This document shows positions 49,977 through 59,495 of a stretch of DNA of 64,000 bases, one piece after another. Source of the DNA: JAAYEA01 sp012689325. Its GTDB lineage: Bacteria > Chloroflexota > Anaerolineae > JAAYEA01. The notes beneath the pieces were generated by a model. That model was not told the DNA's origin. It searched no databases and saw only the letters and a list, made by a program, of their open reading frames with translations. The position numbers were made by a program, and so were the translations under genes. The stretch's first letter is position 1. Each line of letters starts with the position of its first letter. The stretch lies in assembly GCA_036841525.1 (NCBI GenBank), contig DAITVZ010000009.1:25666-89665 (forward strand), written 5' to 3'.

Positions 49977-52454
49977 CTACTTCTGACGGCGCGCGTATTC
50001 CGGCCGGATGTCCACCCGGCGCAGCATATTGGCGTTGGTCACCACGGTGACCGAGGAGGTGGCCATGGCAATCTCGGCCAGGACGGGGTGCATCCAACCG
50101 ATGATCGCCAACGGGAGCATGATCACGTTGTAGAAAAAGGCCCAGAACAGGTTCTGTTTGATCTTGCGGAACGTGGCCCGGCTCAGGTTGATCACCTCGA
50201 CCACGCCGGTCAGGTCGCCGCGCACCAGCGTCACGTCGCTGGCCTCGATGGCGATATCCGTCCCCGTGCCGATGGCGATGCCCACGTTCGCCTGCGTCAG
50301 GGCGGGCGCGTCGTTGATGCCGTCGCCCACAAAGGCGACCAGGCCAAAGCGCTCCTGCAGCCTGCGCACCTCGTCCACCTTGCCCTCGGGCAGCACTTCC
50401 GCCAGAACCTGATCCACGCCCACGCGGCGGGCGATGGCCTCGGCGGTCCGCTGGTTGTCGCCGGTAATGATGGCGGTTTGCAGCCCCATGCGCTGCAGCT
50501 CGCGAATCGCCTCCGCCGAGCTGTCCTTGAGCGTATCGGCCACGGCGATGGCGCCGGCCACCTGGCCGTCCACAGCCACCAGCATGGCGGTTTTGGCCTC
50601 TTGCTCCAGGCCGCGCAGCGTCTCCTCGGCGAGGGCGGGATCCACGCCGCGCTCTTCCAGCAGCCTGCGCGAGCCGGCCAGCACCCGCTTCCCCTCCACC
50701 AGCGCCTCGACCCCCTTGCCGCGCACGGCCTGAAACTCGCGGGGATCCCACAGGTCCAACCCGCGCGCCTCCGCGCCGCGGACGATGGCCCGGCCCAAGG
50801 GGTGCTCGCTGCCGCGCTCCGCCGAGGCGGCCAGCCGCAGCAACGCGTCCGCATCGTAGCCGCCCAAGGGCGCCACATCGGTCACCGCGGGCTTGCCATT
50901 GGTGACCGTGCCGGTCTTGTCGAAAACGACCATCTTGACGTCTTTGAGCGTCTGGATCGCCTCGCCGGTGCGGATGAGGATGCCGTGCTCCGCGCCCATG
51001 CCGCTGCCCACCATCAGGGCCGTCGGCGTGGCCAGGCCCAGCGCGCAGGGGCAAGCGATCACGAACACCGCCACCATGGAAACGATGGCCAGCGTCACCA
51101 CGCCCAGGTTGGGGTTCACCCAGGGCAGGAAGGAGCCCAGCTCCACCAGCGACCCCATCACGCCGGGCAGCACCAGCCAGGCGAGCAGCGTCAGCAGCGC
51201 GATGGCGATCACCACCGGCACAAAGACGCCCGTCACTCGGTCGGCGAATTCCTGGATCGGCACCTTGGTTCCTTGCGCCTCTTCCACCAGCTTGATCACC
51301 TGCGCCAGGAAGGTATCGCGGCCGACCCGCGTGGCGCGGACCCGCAGCAGGCCCTCCTGGTTGACCGTCGCGCCGATGGCCTCGTCGCCGGGGCGCTTGT
51401 TCACCGGCATGGATTCCCCGGTGGCCATGGACTCATCGATGGCGCTTTCGCCCTCCAGCACCAGGCCATCCGTGGGCACCTGCTCGCCGGGCCGGACGAC
51501 CATCACATCGCCGACCTGCACCGCTTCGATGGGCGCCTCGATCTCGCGGCCATCGCGCACGATGCGCGCGGTTTTGGCGCCCAATTCGAGCAGCTTGCGG
51601 ATCGCCTGGGAGGCGCGCCCCTTGGCCGTCTCTTCCACATACCGCCCCGTCAGGTGGAAGGCCATGATCATGCCCGAAACGCCGGCATAGTTGGCCACCG
51701 GGAAGAAAAAGGAGGCGGGGCCGGTCAGGAAGGACGCCGCGGTGCCTAACACGATGAGCGTGTCCATGTTGGCATAGCCGTGTAGCACCGCCGTCACGCC
51801 GCCGCGATAGGTGGAGCGCCCGACCCACAGCAGCACCGGCAGGGCCAGCAGGATCATGCCCAGGTTAAAGATGGTGTGATTGGGCCACATGATCCCTAGC
51901 ACCATCTCGACCAGCATCCACAGGATGAGCGGCCCGGTGAAGGCCCAGGCCACCAGCATGTTGAAGCGGGCCTGGCGCATCTTGCGCGCCACCTGGTCCT
52001 CCTGCTCTTGCGCCGCCGCCACCGCCGCCGAGGGCTCTTCCAGCACCTCGTAGCCAGCCTCGGCCACGGCCTTTTTGAACTCGGCCAGGCCCGCGGACTC
52101 GGGCACAAAGGTCACGGTGGCCTTTTCGGTGGCCAGGTTTACGCTGGCCTCCACCACGCCGGGCACCTTGCTCAGCGCCCGCTGGACATGGGCCGAGCAG
52201 GAAGCGCACGTCATCCCGCCGATGGGCAGGGTGATGGTCTCCGTCGCGACCTGGTAGCCCGCGTCCGAGACGGCATCGACCATGCTCCGCAGCGAGGCCG
52301 CGTCATCTTGATAGCGCACCGTGGCCTTTTCGGTGGCCAGGTTAACCTGCGCCTCCTCCACGCCGGGGACCTTTTTCAGCGCCCGGCCCACATGGCTGAC
52401 GCACGAGGCGCAGGTCATGCCCTGGACGGGCAAGGTGATCTGTTTATCTGCCAT
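49977..52454 (-). CDS. copA: Cu(I)-translocating P-type ATPase CopA
   Basis: An 825-residue P1B-1 ATPase that exports cytosolic copper(I). Two N-terminal heavy-metal-binding domains each carry GMTCASC (near residues 11 and 79). The membrane Cu site is CPC in VIACPCALGLATP; the phosphorylated Asp is in VFDKTGTVTNGKP; the SEHPLG and GDGINDAPAL motifs are intact. GGGAGG lies upstream of the ATG at 52454. It is the last gene of csoR-copZ-copA. Confidence 0.95.
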   Translation of the reverse strand: MADKQITLPVQGMTCASCVSHVGRALKKVPGVEEAQVNLATEKATVRYQDDAASLRSMVDAVSDAGYQVATETITLPIGGMTCASCSAHVQRALSKVPGVVEASVNLATEKATVTFVPESAGLAEFKKAVAEAGYEVLEEPSAAVAAAQEQEDQVARKMRQARFNMLVAWAFTGPLILWMLVEMVLGIMWPNHTIFNLGMILLALPVLLWVGRSTYRGGVTAVLHGYANMDTLIVLGTAASFLTGPASFFFPVANYAGVSGMIMAFHLTGRYVEETAKGRASQAIRKLLELGAKTARIVRDGREIEAPIEAVQVGDVMVVRPGEQVPTDGLVLEGESAIDESMATGESMPVNKRPGDEAIGATVNQEGLLRVRATRVGRDTFLAQVIKLVEEAQGTKVPIQEFADRVTGVFVPVVIAIALLTLLAWLVLPGVMGSLVELGSFLPWVNPNLGVVTLAIVSMVAVFVIACPCALGLATPTALMVGSGMGAEHGILIRTGEAIQTLKDVKMVVFDKTGTVTNGKPAVTDVAPLGGYDADALLRLAASAERGSEHPLGRAIVRGAEARGLDLWDPREFQAVRGKGVEALVEGKRVLAGSRRLLEERGVDPALAEETLRGLEQEAKTAMLVAVDGQVAGAIAVADTLKDSSAEAIRELQRMGLQTAIITGDNQRTAEAIARRVGVDQVLAEVLPEGKVDEVRRLQERFGLVAFVGDGINDAPALTQANVGIAIGTGTDIAIEASDVTLVRGDLTGVVEVINLSRATFRKIKQNLFWAFFYNVIMLPLAIIGWMHPVLAEIAMATSSVTVVTNANMLRRVDIRPEYARRQK

Positions 52455-52491
52455 GGGCAACCTCCCACATGGGACGGCAACGAAGGGCTGC

Positions 52492-52698
52492 TCACGCAGC
52501 CACGGGGTAGCCGATCTCCTCCAACGTCGCCTTGACCCGAGCGAGCGTCGCCTCCGAGTCATAGCCGACCGTCACTTGCTTGGTCTGGGCGCTGGCATCC
52601 ACGCTGCTCACGCCCTTGAGCGCGCCGAGCTCGCGCTTGATGGTCATCACGCAATGGTTGCAGGAAATGTTGGGAACGGAAAAAGTCTGGTTAGCCAT
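52492..52698 (-). CDS. copZ: copper chaperone CopZ-like HMA protein
   Basis: A 68-residue single heavy-metal-associated domain. The metal site is ISCNHCVMTIKRELGALKGV (CxxC). It lies between csoR and copA and probably passes Cu(I) to the ATPase. The site lacks the MxCxxC methionine (NISCNHC), a common variant in chaperones. Confidence 0.9.
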   Translation of the reverse strand: MANQTFSVPNISCNHCVMTIKRELGALKGVSSVDASAQTKQVTVGYDSEATLARVKATLEEIGYPVAA

Positions 52699-52725
52699 GT
52701 TGGTCTCTCCTCTAGCCGAAAGCGG

Positions 52726-53004
52726 CTACATTTTGCTGGATACATCATAGACGTCCAGCAGTTCCTCCACGACGCGGTCGCGCTCCTCCCCGTCCTGGCT
52801 GCGCAGGGCCCGCGTGACGCAGGTGCGCAGGTGGTTATCGAGGATGAGGCTATCGACCTTGGCCAGGGCGCGTTGCACCGCCTTGGTCTGCTTGAGAATG
52901 TCGATGCAATAGCGATCCTCTTCGACCATAGTCTGGATGCCGCGCAGGTGCCCTTCGATGCTTTTGAGCCTCAGCAACACCTGTTGTTTTTCCTTGTCTT
53001 GCAC
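52726..53004 (-). CDS. csoR: copper-sensing repressor CsoR
   Basis: A 92-residue CsoR/RcnR (DUF156) repressor. RLKSIEGHLRGIQTMVEEDRYC is the family start. The Cu(I) ligands Cys-His-Cys are seen as Cys in DRYCIDIL and His and Cys in DNHLRTCV. Copper binding releases DNA. It heads the copper operon and its promoter overlaps a palindromic operator, so it should repress itself, copZ and copA. Confidence 0.93.
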   Translation of the reverse strand: MQDKEKQQVLLRLKSIEGHLRGIQTMVEEDRYCIDILKQTKAVQRALAKVDSLILDNHLRTCVTRALRSQDGEERDRVVEELLDVYDVSSKM

Positions 53005-53017
53005 CGCGATCCTCCCT

Positions 53018-53049
53018 GCCTACCCCACCCCTCATGGGGAGGGGTAGGC
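53018..53049. promoter_or_regulatory. CsoR operator candidate
   Basis: GCCTACCCC and GGGGTAGGC are perfect 9-base inverted arms; inside them CCCC and GGGG form a nested repeat. C-tract/G-tract palindromes flanked by TA are typical CsoR/RcnR sites. It lies between the promoter -10 and the csoR start codon. Confidence 0.75.
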
Positions 53050-53051
53050 AT

Positions 53052-53080
53052 AGTATATCACAACGAGCTCCAGACGTCAA
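53052..53080 (-). promoter_or_regulatory. promoter of csoR-copZ-copA
   Basis: On the minus strand TTGACG and TATACT are 17 bases apart; transcription would begin inside the operator. Confidence 0.75.
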
Positions 53081-53126
53081 GGGGGCGCGCGTTAGAATTG
53101 CACTAGAGATCGAGGCGTGTGCCCCG

Positions 53127-54056
53127 CTATAGGGGGCGCAAGGTCACCAGAGGCAGCAACTCGGATGTGCGGGCGAGGGTGCCCATGCCGGTGCCCTCCT
53201 CCATCGCCGCCGCGGTGCCCGCCGCCACCGCCCAGCGCAGCGTCTCGCCCAGCGGCCAGCCACGGGCCAGGCCGCAGGCAAACCCCGCCAGCAGCGCGTC
53301 GCCCGCGCCGATGTTGCTCTGGATAGCCACGGAGGGAGGCGCAGCCATCAGCATCTCGCCGCCAGAGGCCGCGGCAGCGCCCTCGGCGCCCAGCGAGATC
53401 ACCGGCAACGCGATGCCCAGCCGCAGGAAGGCGCCCAACCCGCGCCGGAGGCCATCCCTGGTCGCCAGGCGCGTGTCCAGGGCAAACTCGGCCTCGGCGC
53501 GGTTGGGCTTGACCAGGAAAGGGCGAGCCCCGCACCCAAGCACAAGCGGGGTGCCGGAGGTGTCCAGCAGCGCCCGGCCGCCGCCCGCCGCGATGGCCGA
53601 GATCAGCGTGGCATAGAGGTCGTCCGGCGCGCCCGGCGGCAGGTTGCCGGCCAGCACCCACCAGTCTCCCGGCGCCACGCGCGCCCGCACCTGGTCCACC
53701 AGGGCGCGAATCTCCTGCGCCGTCACAGCGGGGCCAGCCTCGTTGAGCTTGATGAGCGCGTTGCGGCGTTGGTCGTGGATGGTGAGGTTGACGCGGGTCT
53801 CGCTGGAAACGGAGGTGAAATCGGCGCGCAGGTCCAATTGCGCCAGGCCCTGCCGCAGCAACTCGCCCGCGGCCCCGCCCACCAAGCCCATGGCGACGCT
53901 CTCCAGGCCGAGGTTGCGCAGCGCCCGCGACACGTTGATGCCCTTGCCGCCGCAGTCCACCCGCGCCACCTCCGCGCGGTTGATGACCTCCGGCTCCAGG
54001 CCGGTGGCGATCAGGGTCTTGTCCAGGGCGGGGTTCAGGGTGACGGTATAGATCAC
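53127..54056 (-). CDS. PfkB family 1-phosphofructokinase / tagatose-6-phosphate kinase-like
   Basis: A 309-residue PfkB kinase of the 1-phosphofructokinase type. IYTVTLNPALDKT is the usual start, with VDCGGKGINVSRALRNLG (sugar site) and the catalytic Asp in SNIGAGDALLAGFACGL near residue 256. Possible substrates are fructose 1-phosphate, tagatose 6-phosphate or a hexose 6-phosphate. GTG 54056 overlaps the mtlD stop (GTGA). It is the last gene of a sugar-utilisation set. Confidence 0.87.
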   Translation of the reverse strand: MIYTVTLNPALDKTLIATGLEPEVINRAEVARVDCGGKGINVSRALRNLGLESVAMGLVGGAAGELLRQGLAQLDLRADFTSVSSETRVNLTIHDQRRNALIKLNEAGPAVTAQEIRALVDQVRARVAPGDWWVLAGNLPPGAPDDLYATLISAIAAGGGRALLDTSGTPLVLGCGARPFLVKPNRAEAEFALDTRLATRDGLRRGLGAFLRLGIALPVISLGAEGAAAASGGEMLMAAPPSVAIQSNIGAGDALLAGFACGLARGWPLGETLRWAVAAGTAAAMEEGTGMGTLARTSELLPLVTLRPL

Positions 54057-55261
54057 GCCGCGCTTCCCGCCGCTTGCCACGTCCCCGCGCGCACCTGCTC
54101 GAGCTGCGCAGCGACCAGGTCGGCCAGGCGGCGATCCGGCGCGGCGCCGCGATCCAGGCCGCAGACCTCCCGCAGCGCCGCCTCCAGCCCGCGCTCGGCC
54201 AGGAGCCGTTGCAGCGTCAGGGCGCTGGGGTCTTGTGGGTCCGCGAAGGCCAACGCCGCGGCGATGCCCAGCGCCAGGGCCTCCGGCGCGATGCCGTGCT
54301 TGGCCGCCAAGAGCGCCGCCCCCACCAGCCGGTCGGTGCGGCCCAGCTTGCGCAGGGGGTCGCGCCCCAGGCGATAGATGGTGTCGCCCAACGCGCGGTT
54401 GCCGAAGCGCTGAAGCAAGTCCTGCACGTGCTCGCGCAGGGCCGCCGGGTCCAGGCCATGCTCCGCCACCAGGGCGCGCTGCGACTCGTCCAGCGCGCGC
54501 AGCAGCCATGGGCGGATGGCGGGGTCGTCCAGCGCCTCATAGCCGTAGGTCAGGCCCTTGAGCGCCCCCAGGTAGGCCAGCATGGCGTGGCCCGCATTGT
54601 GGATGTAGAGCTTGCGATCCACATAGGCCTCGAAACGTCCTTGCGGCTCCAGGCCCACGATCTCGGGGATCGGGCCGACGAACCCGGCCCGGTTCACGGG
54701 CAGCACTTTATAGGGCTCGGCATAGACCAGCGAGGGATCCTGCGCCTGCTCGGCGGCGGGGACCAGCGGCACCATCCGCCCGATGACGGCATCCACCAGC
54801 CCGACGCAAGTATCCAGATAGGGGTGCAGCTCGACGGGCAAGTGCTCCCGCAGCATCTCGCGAAAGAGGCGCGGGGCATCCTTGAGGTTCTCGCAGATGA
54901 TGAGGTTCAGCGGCTGCGTAGGCCGCAGCTCGGCCCGGCGAGCCAGGCCCGCGGCCACCACCGGCGCGATGCGCGGCAGGATATTGGCGCCCACGGCGGT
55001 GGCCAGCACGTCGGCCTCGGCGATCTCGGCGGCAACCGCTGGGACGTCGCGGCCATCCACCGCGCGGACGTTTTCCACCACCAGCGGCTCCGCCCCCTGG
55101 TTGGAGACCAGCACCAGGCGGTAACTACGCCGCGCGTTCAGCGCCGCCAGCAGAGCAGGCGCCACGTCCACAAAGACTACCTCGTACCCGGATTCGGAAA
55201 AGAGCTGGCCCAAGAAGCCGCGCCCCACGTTGCCCGCGCCATACATCACCGCTTTTTTCAC
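54053..55261 (-). CDS. mtlD: mannitol-1-phosphate 5-dehydrogenase-like
   Basis: A 402-residue polyol-phosphate dehydrogenase. The NAD loop is MYGAGNVGRGFLGQLFSESG at the N-terminus; IICENLKDAPRLFREML, CVGLVDAVIGRMVPLV, KVLPVNRAGFVG and KLYIHNAGHAMLAYLG (catalytic Lys/His region) match the family. It interconverts mannitol 1-phosphate, or a related polyol phosphate, and fructose 6-phosphate. No mannitol PTS is present in the window, so the natural polyol may differ. Confidence 0.85.
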   Translation of the reverse strand: MKKAVMYGAGNVGRGFLGQLFSESGYEVVFVDVAPALLAALNARRSYRLVLVSNQGAEPLVVENVRAVDGRDVPAVAAEIAEADVLATAVGANILPRIAPVVAAGLARRAELRPTQPLNLIICENLKDAPRLFREMLREHLPVELHPYLDTCVGLVDAVIGRMVPLVPAAEQAQDPSLVYAEPYKVLPVNRAGFVGPIPEIVGLEPQGRFEAYVDRKLYIHNAGHAMLAYLGALKGLTYGYEALDDPAIRPWLLRALDESQRALVAEHGLDPAALREHVQDLLQRFGNRALGDTIYRLGRDPLRKLGRTDRLVGAALLAAKHGIAPEALALGIAAALAFADPQDPSALTLQRLLAERGLEAALREVCGLDRGAAPDRRLADLVAAQLEQVRAGTWQAAGSAA

Positions 55262-55288
55262 GTCCTGGCCTCCTGCGCGAGCTGGGCC

Positions 55289-55816
55289 CTACACGCGGCG
55301 AATCTGCGGGTCCGCAAAGATATCGGTCTCGTCGTGGCTGGTGGTGGAGAACTCGGAGACCACCGCGCCCTCGTCGCCCGCCTGGAACCAATGCCAGGTG
55401 TCCGGCCGCAGCGTGTATTGCTCGCCGGGCCTCAGCACGATCTCGCGCCAAACGTGATAGTGCTGCTCGCGGCCCTTGGGCGGGCGGCAGGCGGGGGTGG
55501 GCGCCGGCTCGCCGGGCACGTAGAGATAGACGATCCCCCACCGGCAACGGAAGGTCTCTTCCTTGCCGGATAGGTCGCCCATGGGCGGGTGGCGATGCTC
55601 AGGGCAGGTCTGCCGGGGAAAGAGCACGAGCTCTTTGGCGCAGACCCGGGGCGTGTTCACATAGACGACCACCTCCAGGCCCGTCTGCTCCAGCTCATCC
55701 AGCCCGAAATCGGCGATCTCGATGTTCGCCGCCTCTTCCGGCGTGATGACGATGCCGGCCTTGTCCAGATAGGCATGGGCCCGCGCGCGCGCCCGGGCGA
55801 TCTCGTTCGATTTCAT
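55289..55816 (-). CDS. D-lyxose ketol-isomerase family protein
   Basis: A 175-residue cupin of the D-lyxose isomerase (DUF1498) family. The metal site is visible in CPEHRHPPM and, further on, HYHVWREIVL and DTWHWFQAG. Such enzymes interconvert D-lyxose and D-xylulose, or D-mannose and D-fructose. GAGGGGGATGAG precedes the ATG at 55816. It opens the isomerase-dehydrogenase-kinase trio and lies 32 bases after the DUF4129 gene. Confidence 0.83.
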   Translation of the reverse strand: MKSNEIARARARAHAYLDKAGIVITPEEAANIEIADFGLDELEQTGLEVVVYVNTPRVCAKELVLFPRQTCPEHRHPPMGDLSGKEETFRCRWGIVYLYVPGEPAPTPACRPPKGREQHYHVWREIVLRPGEQYTLRPDTWHWFQAGDEGAVVSEFSTTSHDETDIFADPQIRRV

Positions 55817-55848
55817 CTCATCCCCCTCGAGTATAGGCAAACAGCCTA

Positions 55849-57324
55849 TCATTTCGTGCCATTGTTTTCCGCAGGGCTAGCGGGCTGCAGCGCCGCCCGG
55901 ACCTTTTCCAGGGCCTCCGTCGCCGCCTGAGCCTGCTCCGCCGATGGCGGCGCCGGATCATAACGCGCCGCCACGTAGGCATCGGTCAGCGTGCGCAGGT
56001 CCTGGCGGTTCTCGGGCGCCAGCTCGCCCAGCTTGTTGAGGTAGGTATAGGGCGTCTCACGTTGGGCGCGCGGCTTGCCGCGCTCCACCGCCAGGGTCAA
56101 CAGCCGTCGATAAGCCTCGCGGATAATCAAACGCGGGTCGGCGAGGTTCCCGGCAAAAGGCCAGAAGAGCGGGACAGGCGCCGCCTGCCGCGCCCGGCGA
56201 AACAGCGAGGCGAGCTGGTCGCGCATCAGCCCCCAGGACCAAACGCCCTCGCGGCTCTCGTCTATCTCGGGCTTTTTTGCCGGGCTGATGCGCCGCAGGG
56301 TCCGCACCACCAGCCAAACAAAGATCAGGACCGCCGCCACCAGCAGCACCGCGCGCAGGGAGAAATCCAGCGCCTCGGGCATCTCGCGGATCGCCCGTTC
56401 CACCGGTTCCAGGGTCTCCGTCGGCTCGGCGACGGCTTCGCCCTCTTCAGGCGGCCGGGCGCGCCCTTCGAAGAAATCCAGCAAGGGGCCGAGCAGCAAA
56501 AAGATCAAATAGATGAAAGGATAGAGGATATAGTACACGATCTGGCCCAGCAGCCGCCACACCGGGCGCAGCCAGTCCAGAACCTGGCGCACCCCTTCCG
56601 GGGCCACGATCAGGCTGATCAGCCAGCCGACGACCAACACCGCGCCGATCACCGCCACCACCGCCAGCAGCCAATGCCGGCTCAAGCGCACCGGCATGCC
56701 GGTCTCGCGCTCGCTGCGCTTGAGCGCCTGCGAGGCCCCTGCCAGCGCCAGCGTGGCCAGCCCCGCCATCAAAAAGACCACGACCGCAACAAAGATGTTG
56801 CCGTCGCTCAGCACGGGCGGAAAGATGCGCACCAGGCCCAGCGCGATGATCATCATCACGCCGCCGGTGGCGAAGGAGATGGTCAGGGCGCTGTGATCCA
56901 TGTTGCGCGTGGCCATCCCGCGCCACCACAGCAGGGCTGTGGACACCAAGAGGACCACCGGCGCGGGCAGGGTCTGGTTCCAGTAGAGGACCTGGCGTCC
57001 CAACCCCGCGATCCAGGCGCCCAGCCCCATCCCGACCGGGGGATAGGCCACCAGCAGCATGGTCAAGCAGGCTGCGAACCCGCTCAGGATGGCGATGCCA
57101 TAGCCGCCCGGCGTGTCGCTGGCCAGGTGGGCCAGCACCGTGCTGCCGAAAGCAAAGGCCAACAACAGCCAGGCCGGGACCAGCACCGAGCTCGCGCCCG
57201 CGATGGCCGGCGAGGTGGCGATGGCCAGCAGCGGGTAGAACCAAGCCACCCGCATCACGGCCACGGCCAACGGGAGGGCCAGGACGTCAAGCCAGCTCGA
57301 TTTTCGCCAGACGCTGCCAAGCAT
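55849..57324 (-). CDS. polytopic membrane protein with C-terminal DUF4129-like domain
   Basis: A 491-residue protein with about nine hydrophobic helices, then a soluble C-terminal domain (REAYRRLLTLAVERGKPRAQRETPYTYLNKL) typical of DUF4129. In the common MoxR-DUF58-transglutaminase operons such a domain is part of the last protein. No transglutaminase core is present here, so this is the reduced type. GGGAGG precedes ATG 57324, which lies inside the end of the DUF58 gene. Role unknown. Confidence 0.8.
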   Translation of the reverse strand: MLGSVWRKSSWLDVLALPLAVAVMRVAWFYPLLAIATSPAIAGASSVLVPAWLLLAFAFGSTVLAHLASDTPGGYGIAILSGFAACLTMLLVAYPPVGMGLGAWIAGLGRQVLYWNQTLPAPVVLLVSTALLWWRGMATRNMDHSALTISFATGGVMMIIALGLVRIFPPVLSDGNIFVAVVVFLMAGLATLALAGASQALKRSERETGMPVRLSRHWLLAVVAVIGAVLVVGWLISLIVAPEGVRQVLDWLRPVWRLLGQIVYYILYPFIYLIFLLLGPLLDFFEGRARPPEEGEAVAEPTETLEPVERAIREMPEALDFSLRAVLLVAAVLIFVWLVVRTLRRISPAKKPEIDESREGVWSWGLMRDQLASLFRRARQAAPVPLFWPFAGNLADPRLIIREAYRRLLTLAVERGKPRAQRETPYTYLNKLGELAPENRQDLRTLTDAYVAARYDPAPPSAEQAQAATEALEKVRAALQPASPAENNGTK

Positions 57325-58492
57325 CGCGACCTCCCAGGTGATGGATCGTGAGGTTTCCTTGGGGCGGCACGGGCTTTTCCCCAACGGTCAACAAAGCGAC
57401 GGGGTGCCCCATGTCGCGGATGGTCAACAAGGCGCGATAGACCTCCGGGCCAGGCAGCGCCGTGATGACCACCACCGTCGCGCCAAAAGGCAAGGTCGCC
57501 ATCTCGCGATAGAGCAGGGTGCCGATGGGCATCTGGCGGAAGGGATCGAGCCGGGCCAGGATCTCGAGCAGCGCGGCGCCCTGGGCGGGGTGACGACTGG
57601 CAGCGACCCGGGCCACCTTGCTGGAACTGCCGATGCCGCCGTTGGTATACAACCCCACGCCCTGCTTGGAGGCCAGCGCATGCAGAGCGATGGATGCTGT
57701 GGCCGTGATCACCAACTCTAGATAGTCCGGCTCCATGCCGTAGGGGTTGGGGGTCGTCTGCACATCGGTAAAGAGCATCAGCACCTGCGTCGCGCCGGGG
57801 TCAAAGACCTTGGTCTGCAACTTGCCCAAGCGGGCCGAGGCGCGCCAGTGGATGTGGCGAAAGCTATCGCCGGGGGCGTACTCGCGGACCGTGGCCATGC
57901 GCAGGGGGTCTTCCAGCAGGCGCTGGTTGGTCTTTTGCTCCGTCAGCGGCCACGCCGGGAGAAACCCCAGCTTGCCGACGGGCACCACCTTGGGATAGAC
58001 GATGAGCTTGTCGATCTTGGGCTCGGACTTGCTGCGCCAGTAAAAGCCAAAGATGTCGCCCGAGATAACATCCGCCGGGCCAAAGGCGAACTCGCCGCGC
58101 TTGTCGCCGCGGATTCTGTACTTGCGCTGCACCCGCTCGTACCAGCTCAGCGCCATCAGGTTGACCAGGACGCGCAGCGGGCCCTCTTCCGCCAGGCGGG
58201 TGACCATGGTCACATCGGACGGGAACATGTCGAGGACTTGCAGCCAGGCCAAAGGCAGCGGCTTGGCGTTCACCACGTCGATGATCAGCTCGGTCTCTTC
58301 GCCATAGTTGATGTGCGTATTGCCCAATTTCCGGCTATAGGTCACGCCAGAAAGGCAATAGCGCATCCACAGCTTGGAGGCCAGCGAGGCCAGGGCCATC
58401 AGCAAGGCAAAGAAGAACAGCAGCTCGTAGCGCGTGGCCAGGCTGATGATAAAGAGGATCAGCAGCAGCGCATACCAGGCGGGGCTGTTCAT
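57287..58492 (-). CDS. DUF58 domain-containing protein
   Basis: A 401-residue protein with two N-terminal membrane helices and a C-terminal DUF58 domain of von Willebrand type. The signature YAPGDSFRHIHWRASARLGKL lies near residue 210, followed by a VMLFTD-type strand (VLMLFTDVQ). DUF58 proteins pair with MoxR ATPases. The start overlaps the moxR stop by four bases. Confidence 0.9.
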   Translation of the reverse strand: MNSPAWYALLLILFIISLATRYELLFFFALLMALASLASKLWMRYCLSGVTYSRKLGNTHINYGEETELIIDVVNAKPLPLAWLQVLDMFPSDVTMVTRLAEEGPLRVLVNLMALSWYERVQRKYRIRGDKRGEFAFGPADVISGDIFGFYWRSKSEPKIDKLIVYPKVVPVGKLGFLPAWPLTEQKTNQRLLEDPLRMATVREYAPGDSFRHIHWRASARLGKLQTKVFDPGATQVLMLFTDVQTTPNPYGMEPDYLELVITATASIALHALASKQGVGLYTNGGIGSSSKVARVAASRHPAQGAALLEILARLDPFRQMPIGTLLYREMATLPFGATVVVITALPGPEVYRALLTIRDMGHPVALLTVGEKPVPPQGNLTIHHLGGRDAWQRLAKIELA

Positions 58493-59466
58493 TCACGATC
58501 CTGCACGGACCAGCTCTCCTCCACCGGCACCGGGATGCGGTCGAGGATCTCGGTCAGCACCTCGCCGGCCGTATGGCCGCGCAGGCGGCTTTCCGGGCTC
58601 AGGATCAGGCGGTGGGCGAGCACCGGATGGATGAGGTATTGCACGTCGTCCGGCTGGACATAGTCCCGTCCGTGGATGGCGGCAAAGGCCTGAGCGGTGC
58701 GATAGAGCGAGATGGTGCCGCGGGGGCTGGACCCCAGCGCCAGCGCCTCGTTATTGCGCGAGGCCTGCACCACGGCGATCATATACCCCTCGATGGCGGG
58801 GGTGACGCGCACTTGGCGGCAGCGATTGCCTAGCTCCAGCACCTGCTGCCCCGAGACGACGGGCGCCAGCTCCGCCATGGGGTCGGCCTCGCGGAAGCGG
58901 CGCAAGATGGTGCGCTCCTCCTCCACGTCGGGATAGCCCAGGGCAAGGCGCATCAGGAAACGGTCCACCTGCGCCTCGGGCAGCGGGAAGGTTCCCTCCA
59001 ACTCGATGGGGTTTTGCGTGGCCATCACCAGGAAGGGGCGCGGCAGCGGCCGGGTCACCCCGTCCACCGTCACCTGCTGCTCCTGCATCGCTTCCAGCAG
59101 GGCGCTCTGCGTCCGCGGCCCCGCGCGGTTGATCTCGTCGGCCAGCACGATCTGTGAGATGATCGGTCCGGGGCGATACTCGAACTCGGAGCTTTTCTGG
59201 CTAAAGATGCTGACGCCAGTGATATCGGTGGGCAAGAGGTCAGGGGTGAACTGGATACGCGAAAAGTCGCAGCCCAGGCTGCGCGCCAGGGCCTTGGCCA
59301 GGGTGGTCTTGCCGATGCCGGGCACATCTTCGAGCAAAACGTGACCCTCACAGAACAGGGCCACGAGCATGAGCTCCACGATGCGGTCCTTGCCCACGAT
59401 GACGCGGCCCACGTTCTCCTTGATGGCCTTGGCCGCGCTCTGCACCTCTGCGATGGTTGGAGGCAT
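58489..59466 (-). CDS. MoxR family AAA+ ATPase
   Basis: A 325-residue AAA+ chaperone-like ATPase. Walker A is VPGIGKTTLAKALA, Walker B ADEINRAGPRTQSALLEAM, and FLVMATQNPIELEGTFPLPEAQ is the MoxR signature. It probably assists folding or assembly of the DUF58 partner. AAGGAG precedes ATG 59466, which is preferred to a longer ORF start. Confidence 0.94.
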   Translation of the reverse strand: MPPTIAEVQSAAKAIKENVGRVIVGKDRIVELMLVALFCEGHVLLEDVPGIGKTTLAKALARSLGCDFSRIQFTPDLLPTDITGVSIFSQKSSEFEYRPGPIISQIVLADEINRAGPRTQSALLEAMQEQQVTVDGVTRPLPRPFLVMATQNPIELEGTFPLPEAQVDRFLMRLALGYPDVEEERTILRRFREADPMAELAPVVSGQQVLELGNRCRQVRVTPAIEGYMIAVVQASRNNEALALGSSPRGTISLYRTAQAFAAIHGRDYVQPDDVQYLIHPVLAHRLILSPESRLRGHTAGEVLTEILDRIPVPVEESWSVQDRE

Positions 59467-59495
59467 GGTACTCCTTTGTCTACACGGATTGCGCC

